Below are positions 55,600-63,854 of a DNA stretch of 64,000 bases, in pieces. Both the position numbers and the translations under genes were made by a program. The DNA is from Chloroflexota bacterium (GTDB lineage: Bacteria > Chloroflexota > Dehalococcoidia > Bin125), in assembly GCA_003228175.2 (NCBI GenBank), contig QGNQ01000007.1, positions 1-64,000 of the forward strand, read 5' to 3'. Below the pieces are notes generated by a model. It was not told the origin of the DNA. It saw only the letters and a list, made by a program, of their open reading frames with translations, and searched no databases. The stretch's first letter is position 1. The number at the start of each line of letters is the position of its first letter.

Positions 55600-55629
55600 A
55601 TCCTACGGCTGCCCGTTATGCCGTATCAA
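55600..55629 (-). promoter_or_regulatory. predicted sigma-70 promoter of the asd operon
   Basis: On the - strand TTGATA (55629-55624) and TAGGAT (55605-55600) are separated by 18 bp, matching 5/6 and 4/6. They lie about 100 bases upstream of the asd ATG in the dapB-asd gap. Confidence 0.55.
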
Positions 55630-55723
55630 CGCAGCCACCCAGCCCAACCCGCCGCCCGCGTAACCCCGGACGCGTTCGTGCCGCCATCAGAGCCCACCCC
55701 CCCCAGTCCACGCGCGACTCCCG

Positions 55724-56518
55724 TCAGTCCGACCGCAGCCCCAGCACCCGGTCCAGCCCCACCACCAAGTGGTCCAGCTCCATCGCCGCGCGTGTCGCCC
55801 GCAGCACCCCGGGCATGAACGAATCCCGATTCATCGAATCGTGTCGAATCGTCAGCGTCTCGCCCAGACCACCGAACAGCACCGTCTGATGCGCCACCAG
55901 CCCCGGCAGTCGCACCGCGTGCAGCGTCACCCCGCCCAGCGCTGCCCCGCGCGCGTTCGGCAGCGTCTCCCGATCCGCCACATTGCGACGAAAGTCGCTC
56001 CCGCGCGCCTCACGCATCGCCTCAGCGGTCGCCATCCCCGTCCCGGAGGGCGCATCCACCTTGCCATCGTGGTGCTGCTCAATCACCTCCACCGCCTCGA
56101 AAAACGGCGCCGCCACCCGCGCCAGATGCATCATCATCACCGCCCCCAGCGCGAAGTTCGCCGCCACCACCCCACCCAGCGCCCGCGCCGCGCAGCCCCG
56201 CACCGACGCGGCCAGCAGCGCCTCGCTGATCCCTGACGTGCCAATCACCGGCCGCACACCCGACGCGATCGCCACCGGCAACAGCTCCGACGTCCAAGCC
56301 GCGTTCGTGAAGTCCACCACCACATCCGCCCCCCAACCCGTCAGCGCCTGCACCTCCTGCGCCAAAGGCACGACTCCCCCCGCCGGCAGCGTGTAGCGGT
56401 CACCGTCGGAGAACTTCTCCAAGACCCCCACCACCTCCACGTCGTCCGCCGCCGCAAACGCCTCCAGCAGTTGCTGGCCCATCTTGCCCGTCCCACTCAC
56501 CACCACGCGAATCGGCAC
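55724..56518 (-). CDS. dapB: 4-hydroxy-tetrahydrodipicolinate reductase
   Basis: DapB reduces the DapA product with NAD(P)H. The 264-residue protein starts PIRVVVSGTGKMGQQLLEAF (Rossmann dinucleotide motif), with VVVDFT, IGTSGI, and catalytic EVIEQHHDGKVDAPSGTG containing the two His and Lys. GTG 56518 is preceded by AAGGAG at seven bases, which outranks the longer in-frame alternatives. It lies between pnp and asd, giving the order pnp-dapB-asd-dapA. Confidence 0.95.
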   Translation of the reverse strand: MPIRVVVSGTGKMGQQLLEAFAAADDVEVVGVLEKFSDGDRYTLPAGGVVPLAQEVQALTGWGADVVVDFTNAAWTSELLPVAIASGVRPVIGTSGISEALLAASVRGCAARALGGVVAANFALGAVMMMHLARVAAPFFEAVEVIEQHHDGKVDAPSGTGMATAEAMREARGSDFRRNVADRETLPNARGAALGGVTLHAVRLPGLVAHQTVLFGGLGETLTIRHDSMNRDSFMPGVLRATRAAMELDHLVVGLDRVLGLRSD

Positions 56519-56559
56519 GACTGGCTCCTTTCCCCGGCAGGCAGAATCGCACACGTGAA

Positions 56560-56581
56560 GGGCCCCTCCTAAGAGGGGCCC
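56560..56581. terminator. strong hairpin between pnp and dapB
   Basis: GGGCCCCTC and GAGGGGCCC (56560-56568 and 56573-56581) form a 9-bp GC-rich stem with a CTAA (TTAG) loop. It is not followed by a T-run on the - strand. It is likely a transcript-stabilising or Rho-assisted 3' structure for pnp. Confidence 0.5.
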
Positions 56582-56639
56582 CCCAATGCAGACCAACAGT
56601 CTAGAGCCGCGAACCGAGAACCGACGGCCGCAGCGGCCC

Positions 56640-56665
56640 GCCCTAGTGGTTCGCCCTAGTGGTTC
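56640..56665. repeat. 13-bp tandem duplication across the pnp stop
   Basis: GCCCTAGTGGTTC occurs twice with no gap. The pnp stop (56656-56658) lies in the second copy; the first copy duplicates the last codons and the stop downstream. Confidence 0.8.
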
Positions 56666-59499
56666 GCCGGCGCGCCAAAGTCAGGGCGCGGCGGCGGCGG
56701 CGGTCCCGGCGGCTCGTCCGAACCGGCCCCGAAGCGCCGATCCCGAGTGAAGCCCATCCGCTGTCGGCTCCGGCTACCTGAGTCCGTCGAGTCCGGCTGG
56801 CGCTCGGGGCGCTCGGGGCGCTCGGCGGGTGCAGACTCGCTGCTGCCACCACCACCACCACCACCCTCTCCGCTGCGACGACGGCGGCGCCGGCGCCGGG
56901 GCGCCTCGCCCTCACCTGAGCTCTCACCCTCGCCACCACCGGAACGGCCGGCCGGCGCGGACTCGCGGCCCCCGCCACCATCCTGGTTCCGTCCTCGGCT
57001 CGGTTGGTCGCGGGCGGCTTCACGACCGGAATCGCTGCGGCCCCCGGCCCGGTCGGCGCCGCGTGGCCGGTCCCCGTCGCCGCCGCGCGGGCGGTCCCCG
57101 TCGCCGCCGCGCGGGCGGTCCCCGTCGGCGTCACGCGGGCGTTCCCGATCGCCGCCGCGCGGGCGATCCCCGTCGGCGTCACGCGGCCGATCCCCGTCGG
57201 AGCCGCGCGGGCGTTCCCGATCGCCACCGCGCGGGCGATCCCCGTCGGCGCTGCGCGGGCGATCCCCGTCGCCGTCACCGCGGCCACCGCGGTCGCTGCG
57301 GCCGCGCGGACCCCGATCATCATCTCGACCGCCGCGCCCGCCGCGGGGGCCTCCGGCGCCACCACCAGCGCCACGACTCCCGCGATCCCCGCCGGACTCG
57401 CCGCCCCCGCCACCACTGCCGCCGCCGCTCAGCAGCGCCCGGCGCGAGGCGTTGATCCGACCCAAGTTATCGATCTCCGTGACGAGAACCTCAATCTCGT
57501 CACCCAGCTTGACCACGTCCTCCACCGCCGGCACGTGATAGTCCGCCAGCTCAGAGATGTGCACCAGCGCGTCCTTGCCCGGCAGAATCTCCACGAAGGC
57601 GCCGAACGGCAGAATACGAGTCACCTTGCCCGTGTACTTCTCGCCCCGTTCCACCTCCTTGGTCAGCGACTTGATGGCGTTGATCGCCTTCTCCGCCGAC
57701 TCCAAATCGACCGCGGTCACGTAGACAGAACCATCGTCTTGGATGTCGATCCCCGCGCCGGAGTCCGCCTCCAGCGCGCGAATCGTCTTGCCGCCGGGGC
57801 CAATGATCGCCCCGATCTTCTCCTGCGGCACCTCCACCCGATGCATCCGCGGCGCGTAGGGCGACATCTCCTCGCGCGGCGCCGCAATGGTGTCGACGAT
57901 CACGTCGATGATTTGCAGACGCGCGTCCTTCGCCTGCTCCAGCGCCTCCTCCATGATCGACAGCTCAATGCCGCGCACCTTGATGTCCATCTGCAGGGCC
58001 GTCACGCCATCCCGGCTCCCGGCCACCTTGAAGTCCATGTCACCCAGGTGATCTTCGAGCCCGGCGATGTCCGTCAGCACCGCGAAATCGTCCGCGGCCT
58101 CGCCCTTGATCAAGCCCATCGCAATACCCGCGATCGGCTTCTTGATCGGCACGCCCGCGTCCATCATCGAAAGCACGCCCGCGCAGACGCTCGCCATCGA
58201 CGTACTCCCGTTCGACGAGAGCACCTCGGAGACAATCCGAATCGTGTACGGGAAGTCCTCTTTGTCCGGCAGAATGCTGGCCATCGCCCGCTCGCCCAGC
58301 ATGCCATGCCCGATCTCACGCCGGCCCGACGAGCCAATCCGGCCCGTCTCCCCCACCGAGTAGGGCGGGAAGTTGTAGTGGTGCATGAACGTCTTGCTGT
58401 CCTCAGGCGTGAGGTCATCCAAGCGCTGCGCCATCCCCGTCCCCGCCAGCGTCGTCAGCGAGAGCACCTGCGTCTCGCCCCGCTGGAACAGGCCGGAGCC
58501 ATGGGTGCGCGGAATCATGCCCACGCTGCCCGACAGCGGCCGCAAGTCCCGCGTCCCTCGGCCATCCGGGCGGGCGCCGTTCTCCAGAATCTCGTACCGC
58601 ACTGCGCGCTTCTCAATCGCGTCGAAGGCCGCGCCTAAGTTCTCTTCCGCGTCGCCCTCTTTGCCGTCCAACAGCCCCGCGCGCAGCGCATTGCGCTTCT
58701 CGTCGCGCTCCGCCTTGGTCAGCCCCGACGACGGCGACAGCACCGCCACCAACTCGTCGCCGATCGCACCATCGGCCTCCTCCAGCGCGTCCGCGTCGAC
58801 CGCCCGGGGCGTGAAGGCCCGCTTCGGCTTCGCCAGCTCCAGCATCTGCTCTTGCAGCGCCACGATCTCCGAGATCGCCTCCTGGCCCAGCGCCATCGCG
58901 TCCACCAGCAACGACTCCGGCACCTCGCCGGCCTCCGCCTCAACCATCATGATCGCGTCTTTGGTACCCGCCACCACCAGGTTGAGATCGCCGTTCTTGA
59001 GATCCTCCCAGGTCGGCTGCAGAACCAGCTTCCCGTCCACATGGCCAATCCGCACCGACGCCACCGGACCGTCGAACGGCACATCGGAGATCGTCAACGC
59101 CGCGCTCGCCGCAATCGTGCCCAGCGTGTCGATCGGCGTCTCCATGTCAGTCGAGAGCACCGTGATCACGATCTGCGTGTCGTCCATGTAGCCCTTGGGG
59201 AAGAGCGGACGCAGCGGTCGGTCCGTCAGCCGCGCCGACAGGATCGCCGCCGTCGTCGGCCGGCCCTCGCGGCGGAAGAACGAGCCCGGGATGCGTCCCG
59301 CCGCGTACAACCGCTCCTCAAATTCAACCGAAAGCGGGAAAAAGTCGATCCCCTTCCGCGGGCTGCTGGCCGTCACCGTCGCCAGCAGCATCGTGTCGCC
59401 GTAGCGCAGCGTCACCGCGCCGCCCGCTTGCTGTGCCAGCGAGCCCGTCTCCACGACCAGCGATCGCCCGGCCAGCTCCATCTCATACGAATGCGTCAT
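56656..59499 (-). CDS. pnp: polyribonucleotide nucleotidyltransferase with long RG/RD-rich tail
   Basis: PNPase degrades RNA 3' to 5' phosphorolytically. Residues 1 to about 560 form two RNase PH-like domains (MELAGRSLVVETGSLAQQAGG, FEERLYAAGRIPGSFFRREGRP, GRREIGHGMLGERAM). A KH domain (VEVPQEKIGAIIGPGGKTIRALE) and an S1 domain (GKVTRILPFGAFVEILPGKDALVHISE) follow. Normal PNPases end near 700-720. Here a tail of about 240 residues follows, very rich in Gly, Arg, Asp and Ser, including nine 8-residue DGDRPRGG-like repeats and a poly-Arg/Gly stretch. The tail may bind RNA or partners. ATG 59499 gives the canonical N-terminus. It is downstream of rpsO. Confidence 0.95.
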   Translation of the reverse strand: MTHSYEMELAGRSLVVETGSLAQQAGGAVTLRYGDTMLLATVTASSPRKGIDFFPLSVEFEERLYAAGRIPGSFFRREGRPTTAAILSARLTDRPLRPLFPKGYMDDTQIVITVLSTDMETPIDTLGTIAASAALTISDVPFDGPVASVRIGHVDGKLVLQPTWEDLKNGDLNLVVAGTKDAIMMVEAEAGEVPESLLVDAMALGQEAISEIVALQEQMLELAKPKRAFTPRAVDADALEEADGAIGDELVAVLSPSSGLTKAERDEKRNALRAGLLDGKEGDAEENLGAAFDAIEKRAVRYEILENGARPDGRGTRDLRPLSGSVGMIPRTHGSGLFQRGETQVLSLTTLAGTGMAQRLDDLTPEDSKTFMHHYNFPPYSVGETGRIGSSGRREIGHGMLGERAMASILPDKEDFPYTIRIVSEVLSSNGSTSMASVCAGVLSMMDAGVPIKKPIAGIAMGLIKGEAADDFAVLTDIAGLEDHLGDMDFKVAGSRDGVTALQMDIKVRGIELSIMEEALEQAKDARLQIIDVIVDTIAAPREEMSPYAPRMHRVEVPQEKIGAIIGPGGKTIRALEADSGAGIDIQDDGSVYVTAVDLESAEKAINAIKSLTKEVERGEKYTGKVTRILPFGAFVEILPGKDALVHISELADYHVPAVEDVVKLGDEIEVLVTEIDNLGRINASRRALLSGGGSGGGGGESGGDRGSRGAGGGAGGPRGGRGGRDDDRGPRGRSDRGGRGDGDGDRPRSADGDRPRGGDRERPRGSDGDRPRDADGDRPRGGDRERPRDADGDRPRGGDGDRPRGGDGDRPRGADRAGGRSDSGREAARDQPSRGRNQDGGGGRESAPAGRSGGGEGESSGEGEAPRRRRRRRRSGEGGGGGGGSSESAPAERPERPERQPDSTDSGSRSRQRMGFTRDRRFGAGSDEPPGPPPPPRPDFGAPANH
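57055..57270 (-). repeat. 24-bp tandem repeat in the pnp tail (nine units)
   Basis: Nine 24-bp units encode octapeptides such as DGDRPRSA, DGDRPRGG, DRERPRGS and DGDRPRDA, beginning at about residue 744. The variation between units is at codon positions that preserve RPR. Confidence 0.9.
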
Positions 59500-59665
59500 G
59501 CGTTCCCGTGTTCCTCTTCCTGTGCCCGGATTGCATCGTCGGGTCACGTGGGTCGGGCGCCAGCGTCCTTCGCCGGTCTCTCCCGTGTGGGCCGGGGCGA
59601 CATTTCTCGCGCCCGTGCCGCTGCTCTCGCGTCGTCTCGTTCTGACGCGTATAGCCAAATCTGAT

Positions 59666-59680
59666 GCCGCCTGCGGCGGC
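59666..59680 (-). terminator. hairpin in the rpsO-pnp gap
   Basis: GCCGCC and GGCGGC form a 6-bp stem with a 3-base loop. On the - strand ATCAGATTT follows, mildly T-rich. It lies 118 bases after the rpsO stop and could act as a partial terminator or RNase processing site in the pnp leader (about 298 bp without other features). Confidence 0.45.
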
Positions 59681-59797
59681 CTGTGGGCGTTCGCCCCGGC
59701 GCGCGCAGCGCCCTGCCTCCTCAGCCCGTCCTTGCGATCCCGTCCAATACTGCCGTCGGATCAACGCCGCCGGATCCACGCCTCGGATCGGCGCGTC

Positions 59798-60064
59798 CTA
59801 TCGACGCAGCCCCAGGCTCGCGATCAGCGACCGGTAGCGCCCCACGTCCGTCTTGTTCAGGTACGCCAGCAAGCGCCGCCGCCGCCCAACCAACTTCATC
59901 AACGACCGGCGGCAGCTGTAGTCGTGCTTGTTCGCACGCAGATGGTCCGTCAGTTGGCTGATGCGCGTGGTCAGCATCGCCACTTGCACTGCTGCGGATC
60001 CCGTGTCCTTCTCGTGGGCACGGTACGCACTCGTAATCGTGGTCTTCTCGTCTTGCGTCAGCAT
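59798..60064 (-). CDS. rpsO: 30S ribosomal protein S15
   Basis: S15 binds the central domain of 16S rRNA. The 88-residue protein contains the signatures [50 protein letters not shown], matching S15 helices 2-4 and its DxGS and K-x-D-x-x-x-R rRNA contacts. The ATG lies seven bases after GCAGGGA. The gene order rpsO then pnp is the classic bacterial one; S15 autoregulation at the leader is common but not demonstrable here. Confidence 0.97.
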   Translation of the reverse strand: MLTQDEKTTITSAYRAHEKDTGSAAVQVAMLTTRISQLTDHLRANKHDYSCRRSLMKLVGRRRRLLAYLNKTDVGRYRSLIASLGLRR

Positions 60065-60378
60065 CTAGTCCCTGCGGGTGACGGTTCGCGGGCTGCTCTT
60101 CCGACCCGCCTTGGAGTGGGAAGGATTGGAGTGGCAAGGAGCCGAGGCCGCCTGCCCGTCGCATCGCTCATCCGTGGCCATCACACGGCCCACGGCGGTC
60201 GTCCTGGGGATTCACCCACAGGCTTCGTATCGACGGAATGCTACCACAGCCCCGCACCCAGGCAACATTGGGTGCAACCCGAAATCCACGCCCCCACCCC
60301 CAACGCGCCCCGGAATCGTTGGCGACGAAACGGTGATATTGCGTAGACCCCTGTCAACCAGCCTGGGAACATCACACG
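60065..60378. other. 314-bp divergent gap between rpsO and the EthD-like gene
   Basis: I see no gene here. It contains the predicted rpsO promoter with a palindrome over its -35 box (60254-60275), and a perfect TTGACA (- strand) at 60352-60357 without a well-placed -10. No clear S15-binding fold or riboswitch could be recognised. Confidence 0.6.
60238..60265 (-). promoter_or_regulatory. predicted extended -10 promoter of rpsO with overlapping palindrome
   Basis: On the - strand TTGCCT (60265-60260) and TAGCAT (60243-60238) are separated by 16 bp. TGG precedes the -10 (extended -10). GCACCCA and TGGGTGC at 60254-60275 form a 7-bp inverted repeat over the -35 region, so a regulator could block it. 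Confidence 0.5.
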
Positions 60379-60726
60379 ATGCCCACCGTCGTCAACGATC
60401 GTCCCAGCCTCTGGGTCCGCGCCCGCATTGAGCCCTCCCAGCTGGAGGCGTTCGAGGCCTGGTACCTCGCCACCCACCTCCCCAACGTGCTGCGCATCCC
60501 CGGCATCGTGCGGGCGCAGCGCGTCCGCGGCACGCATGACCCGGCCGGCACCCACCTGATGATGTTCGAATTCGCCAGCGACACCGCCGTCCAGCCCGCC
60601 CTCGCCTCCCCGGAAGCCCAGCACGCCCGCAGCGACTGGGACCACTGGCGGCCCCACCTGCAAGAACTCAGCATCGAAATCTACGCCCCCCTGGGCGCCA
60701 TCGACACCTACCACCATCGCAACTAG
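60379..60726 (+). CDS. small EthD-like (dimeric alpha/beta barrel) protein
   Basis: The 115-residue protein looks like a ferredoxin-like dimeric alpha/beta-barrel: LWVRARIEPSQLEAFEAWYLATHLPNVLRIPGIVRAQRVRG, and MMFEFASDTAVQPALASPEA. Such proteins include EthD and short monooxygenase-like families. No catalytic residues can be named. The start ATG 60379 has no strong ribosome-binding site. It is alone on its strand, convergent with the YbjQ-like gene. Confidence 0.75.
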   Translation: MPTVVNDRPSLWVRARIEPSQLEAFEAWYLATHLPNVLRIPGIVRAQRVRGTHDPAGTHLMMFEFASDTAVQPALASPEAQHARSDWDHWRPHLQELSIEIYAPLGAIDTYHHRN

Positions 60727-60746
60727 CCACGCAGCCCAGCGGCGGA

Positions 60747-61061
60747 CTACCGCAGCTTCACCGCCGTGCCGTAAGCCAGAATCTCCGACGCCCCCTGCGC
60801 CACCGACGACGTCGTGATCCGCAGCGCCACAATCGCATCCGCGCCCTCCGCCGTCGCCGCATCCTCCAGCCGCGACAGCGCCTCCGTCCGCGACTCCGTC
60901 AGCAACTGCTGGTACGCCCCGATCTCGCCCCCAACCAGGTTCTTCAGCCCCGCCAGTACATCGCGGCCCACGTGACGGGCGCGCACCGTATTCGCCGTCA
61001 CCAGCCCCCGCGTCTCTGTGATCTCGCGCACCGCCACGTCATCGGACGTCGTCATCAGCAT
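60747..61061 (-). CDS. YbjQ/DUF74-family heavy-metal-binding-like protein
   Basis: The 104-residue protein has the YbjQ signature: TTSDDVAVREITETRGLVTANTVRARHVGRDVLAGLKNLVGGEIGAYQQLL, and EALSRLEDAATAEGADAIVALRITTS. These pentameric proteins are widespread and of unknown function. ATG 61061 was chosen (GAAGGGC ahead); ATG 61055 is two codons later. It overlaps the end of the PAP2 gene by 23 bases. Confidence 0.88.
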   Translation of the reverse strand: MLMTTSDDVAVREITETRGLVTANTVRARHVGRDVLAGLKNLVGGEIGAYQQLLTESRTEALSRLEDAATAEGADAIVALRITTSSVAQGASEILAYGTAVKLR

Positions 61062-61863
61062 TCGCTTGCCCTTCAATCCTGTCTCGTCGTTGCCGCCAGT
61101 ATTGCGCAGCCGCCAGCCCAAACCCAGCCGCCCCCGCCCCCGCCGCCGCATCGATCAGAAAGTGGTTGCCCGTCAGCACAATCGCGAAGAGCTGCCCCAG
61201 CGGAATCAGCACCGCTCCCAGCGCAAACACCGGATTCCAGCGCCCGCCCGGCCGCGCCAGCCACAGCGCCACCCCCAACAGCAGCGCCCAACCGAAATGC
61301 AGACTGGGCAGCGCCGCGTAGGGATTCACGAAGATCCCCACCTCTTGCGCCTGATAGTTCGCCTCGCTGTACAGCGCCATCGTGTCCACGAAACCAAGCT
61401 CCGGGAAAAAGCGCGGCGGGGCCAGCGGTAGCGTCGCGTAGATCAGCAGGCCCACCAGCGCCGAGCCCACGAACGCGTTCCGGATCACGCGGTACACCGC
61501 CCGCTTGCGCCAGAAGAGCCACAGCCCCATCCCTGCGATCAACGGCATGTGCAGCCAGAAGTACACACCGTTGAACACATCGATCAGGAAGCGCGACTCC
61601 AGGATCCAACCCTGCATCTCCGGCTCCCAGAAGATCCCCAGCCGGCGTTCCAGCGCCATCACATCGCGGGCCCGACCCAAGGCCTCGTCGGCCCGGTCCA
61701 CCACGCCCCCCCGAATCAGGAAGTAGACCAGCCCGCCCAGCGCCGCCAGGCCCAGCTCCCGACCCAAAGAACGCAGCTCCGCCCCCAACACACGCCCGCG
61801 GAATCGCCCCAGCGATCGCCCCGCTCCCGGCCGCACCCGCCCTGCAATCGACATGTTGCTCAC
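61039..61863 (-). CDS. PAP2-family integral membrane protein
   Basis: The 274-residue membrane protein has about six helices and belongs to the PAP2_3/inositol-phosphotransferase-like group. The phosphatase-like residues are LPSLHFGWALLLGVALWLA, and GNHFLIDAAAGAGAAG with the second His and Asp. The first (KxxxxxxRP) motif is not evident. Such proteins act on phospholipids or polyprenyl phosphates. GTG 61863 or ATG 61854 could be the start. It overlaps the YbjQ-like gene and is divergent from pepA. Confidence 0.82.
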   Translation of the reverse strand: MSNMSIAGRVRPGAGRSLGRFRGRVLGAELRSLGRELGLAALGGLVYFLIRGGVVDRADEALGRARDVMALERRLGIFWEPEMQGWILESRFLIDVFNGVYFWLHMPLIAGMGLWLFWRKRAVYRVIRNAFVGSALVGLLIYATLPLAPPRFFPELGFVDTMALYSEANYQAQEVGIFVNPYAALPSLHFGWALLLGVALWLARPGGRWNPVFALGAVLIPLGQLFAIVLTGNHFLIDAAAGAGAAGFGLAAAQYWRQRRDRIEGQANADDDVR

Positions 61864-62007
61864 GGTACCCAGGCCCGCAAAGCTGCGACAGCAGCCGCAC
61901 CCGCAGCGCGATGCTAGGATCGCGCCGCTTCATCACTGCGAGAGATCGCCCGCCCGCGCGTGGCAATCGCCAACGCCCCCGACGGAGCAATGAATTCGAG
62001 GAGTCTC

Positions 62008-63516
62008 ATGGAGGTCGGCGCAGCAACCACGGCGGCGGCGGACAGCACCGCCGCCAACCTATTGATTTTCGTTCCCCGCGCCGACGACCCACTCGCCGGC
62101 GGCCCCGCCCACGCCATCGACGCGCTCCTCGACGGCGCTCTTAGCCTGCTCGTCGCGGCCGGCGAGCTGACCGGCAAACGCGGCCAAGTCACCGTCGTGC
62201 ATACCCTCGGGCGCGCGCCCATGACCCGCGTCCTCGTCGCCGGACTCGGCGACCCCGGCGCGATCGACTTAGAACGTGTGCGCAACGCCACCGCCACCGC
62301 CGCCCGCCGCGCTCGCGCGCTCGCCGACGGCACACTCGATGTTGCCATCGCCGGCCCCCCACTGGACGCGCTCGACGAAACGGACCTGGCGCAGGCCATC
62401 ACGGAAGGCCTCCTCCTAGGGCTCTACCGCTTCGACCGCCACCTGCACCCCAAAGAAGCGCCGAAATCCATCAGCGGCGCCCGCATCCTCGGCCACGACG
62501 CAGCCGCCCTCGCAGAGGGCGTCCGACGCGGCGCAATCCTGGGCGAAGCGACCAACTTCTGTCGCGACCTCGCCAACGAGCCCAGCAACCTCCTCACCCC
62601 AACCGAAATGGCCGCCCGCGCCGAGACCATGGCCCGCGACACCGGCCTGGAGATCCAAGTCCTGGAGGAAAGCGACGCCGCGGAGCTCGGCATGGGCTCC
62701 TTCCTCGGCGTTGCCAAAGGCTCCCATCAGCCCGCCAAAATGATCATCCTGCGCCACCGCGGCGGCGGCGACGAGCCCGGCCTCGCCCTGATCGGCAAAG
62801 GCATCACCTTCGACACCGGCGGCATCTCCCTGAAGCCCTCCGCCAGCATGGTCTCCATGAAGCAGGACATGAGCGGCGGCGCCGCCGTCATCGCCGCCAT
62901 CGGCGCTCTGGCGCGCCTCAACGCGCCCGCCAACGTCACCGCCATCGTCCCCGCCACGGAGAACATGCCCGGCGGCAGCGCCATCAAGCCCAGCGACGTC
63001 CTCACCGCCATGAACGGCAAGACGATCGAGGTCCTCAACACCGACGCCGAGGGACGCTTGGTCCTCGCCGACGCGCTCTGCTACGCCAATCATCTCGGTC
63101 TCACCCCGCTGATCGATGTCGCCACGCTCACCGGCGCCGTCGCCGTCGCCCTGGGCACCACCACCACCGGCCTGATGACCAACGACGACGCGCTCGGCGC
63201 TGAGGTCATCGCAGCCGGCGCCGTCAGCGGCGAGAAGATCTGGCAACTGCCCATGTTCGACGACTACGACGACCTCATCAAAAGCCCCATCGCCGACGTC
63301 AAGAACACCGGCGGCCGCTACGCGGGCGCAATCACCGCCGCCAAGTTCCTCGAAGTCTTCGCCGGCGATACCCCCTGGGTCCACCTCGATATGGCCGGCA
63401 CCGACGACGCCGACAAAGACAGCGGCGCAACCGTCCGCGGCGCAACAGGGGTGCCCGTCCGCACATTGGTACGCTGGGTGCTGGACCGCGCCGCCAAGCA
63501 GAAGGAATCGTCATGA
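62008..63516 (+). CDS. pepA: leucyl aminopeptidase (M17)
   Basis: This M17 zinc/manganese aminopeptidase removes N-terminal residues. The 502-residue protein has the N-terminal macro-domain-like region (about 1-165) and the catalytic domain with LIGKGITFDTGGISLKPSASM, MKQDMSGGAAV, NTDAEGRLVLADALCYA and the final IADVKNTGGRYAGAITAAKFL. The Lys, Asp and Glu ligands are present in these motifs. ATG 62008 has GAGGAG five bases ahead. It overlaps ftrB by 4 bases. Confidence 0.95.
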   Translation: MEVGAATTAAADSTAANLLIFVPRADDPLAGGPAHAIDALLDGALSLLVAAGELTGKRGQVTVVHTLGRAPMTRVLVAGLGDPGAIDLERVRNATATAARRARALADGTLDVAIAGPPLDALDETDLAQAITEGLLLGLYRFDRHLHPKEAPKSISGARILGHDAAALAEGVRRGAILGEATNFCRDLANEPSNLLTPTEMAARAETMARDTGLEIQVLEESDAAELGMGSFLGVAKGSHQPAKMIILRHRGGGDEPGLALIGKGITFDTGGISLKPSASMVSMKQDMSGGAAVIAAIGALARLNAPANVTAIVPATENMPGGSAIKPSDVLTAMNGKTIEVLNTDAEGRLVLADALCYANHLGLTPLIDVATLTGAVAVALGTTTTGLMTNDDALGAEVIAAGAVSGEKIWQLPMFDDYDDLIKSPIADVKNTGGRYAGAITAAKFLEVFAGDTPWVHLDMAGTDDADKDSGATVRGATGVPVRTLVRWVLDRAAKQKESS

Positions 63517-63854
63517 GTGAAGACCAGATCACAGACCTCTCGCCCGAAGAAGAGGCCACGCTGCGCGCCAAGTACCGACGAGAGATGGTCGAACTCGCCG
63601 ATCGCTTCTGCGAAGAGCGCGGCTACGTCCTCACCAACGCCGAAATGACCATCGAAGACTTCGTCTCCATGCGGCTCAAGTTCGGCAAGTTCTACTGCCC
63701 CTGCCAGCCCGCCAACGACGACGACACGATCTGCGTCTGCCCGCCCGTGCAGAACGGCCTCGTCGACTTTGAAGGCACCTGCTTCTGCAATTTCTTCTCG
63801 CTGCCGGAAGGCAAAGCGCCGCTCAAGGAAACGCTCTCCCAGGGCCTCGGCTAG
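63513..63854 (+). CDS. ferredoxin-thioredoxin reductase catalytic chain-like protein
   Basis: The 113-residue protein has the FTR catalytic-chain cysteines in order: CPC (62, 64), CVC (74, 76) and CFC (90, 92), with KFGKFYCPCQP and DTICVCPPVQNG as family context. In FTR these bind a [4Fe-4S] cluster next to a redox-active disulfide and pass electrons from ferredoxin to thioredoxin. The partner variable chain is not in the window. Its ATG overlaps the pepA stop by 4 bases. Confidence 0.92.
   Translation: MSEDQITDLSPEEEATLRAKYRREMVELADRFCEERGYVLTNAEMTIEDFVSMRLKFGKFYCPCQPANDDDTICVCPPVQNGLVDFEGTCFCNFFSLPEGKAPLKETLSQGLG

Noticed and set aside
60352-60357. Perfect TTGACA on the - strand as an rpsO promoter
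   Set aside because: At a spacer of 17 bp the following hexamer is ACCGTT, and the only AT-rich hexamer is too close (about 12 bp). A weaker but correctly spaced promoter nearer rpsO is preferred.
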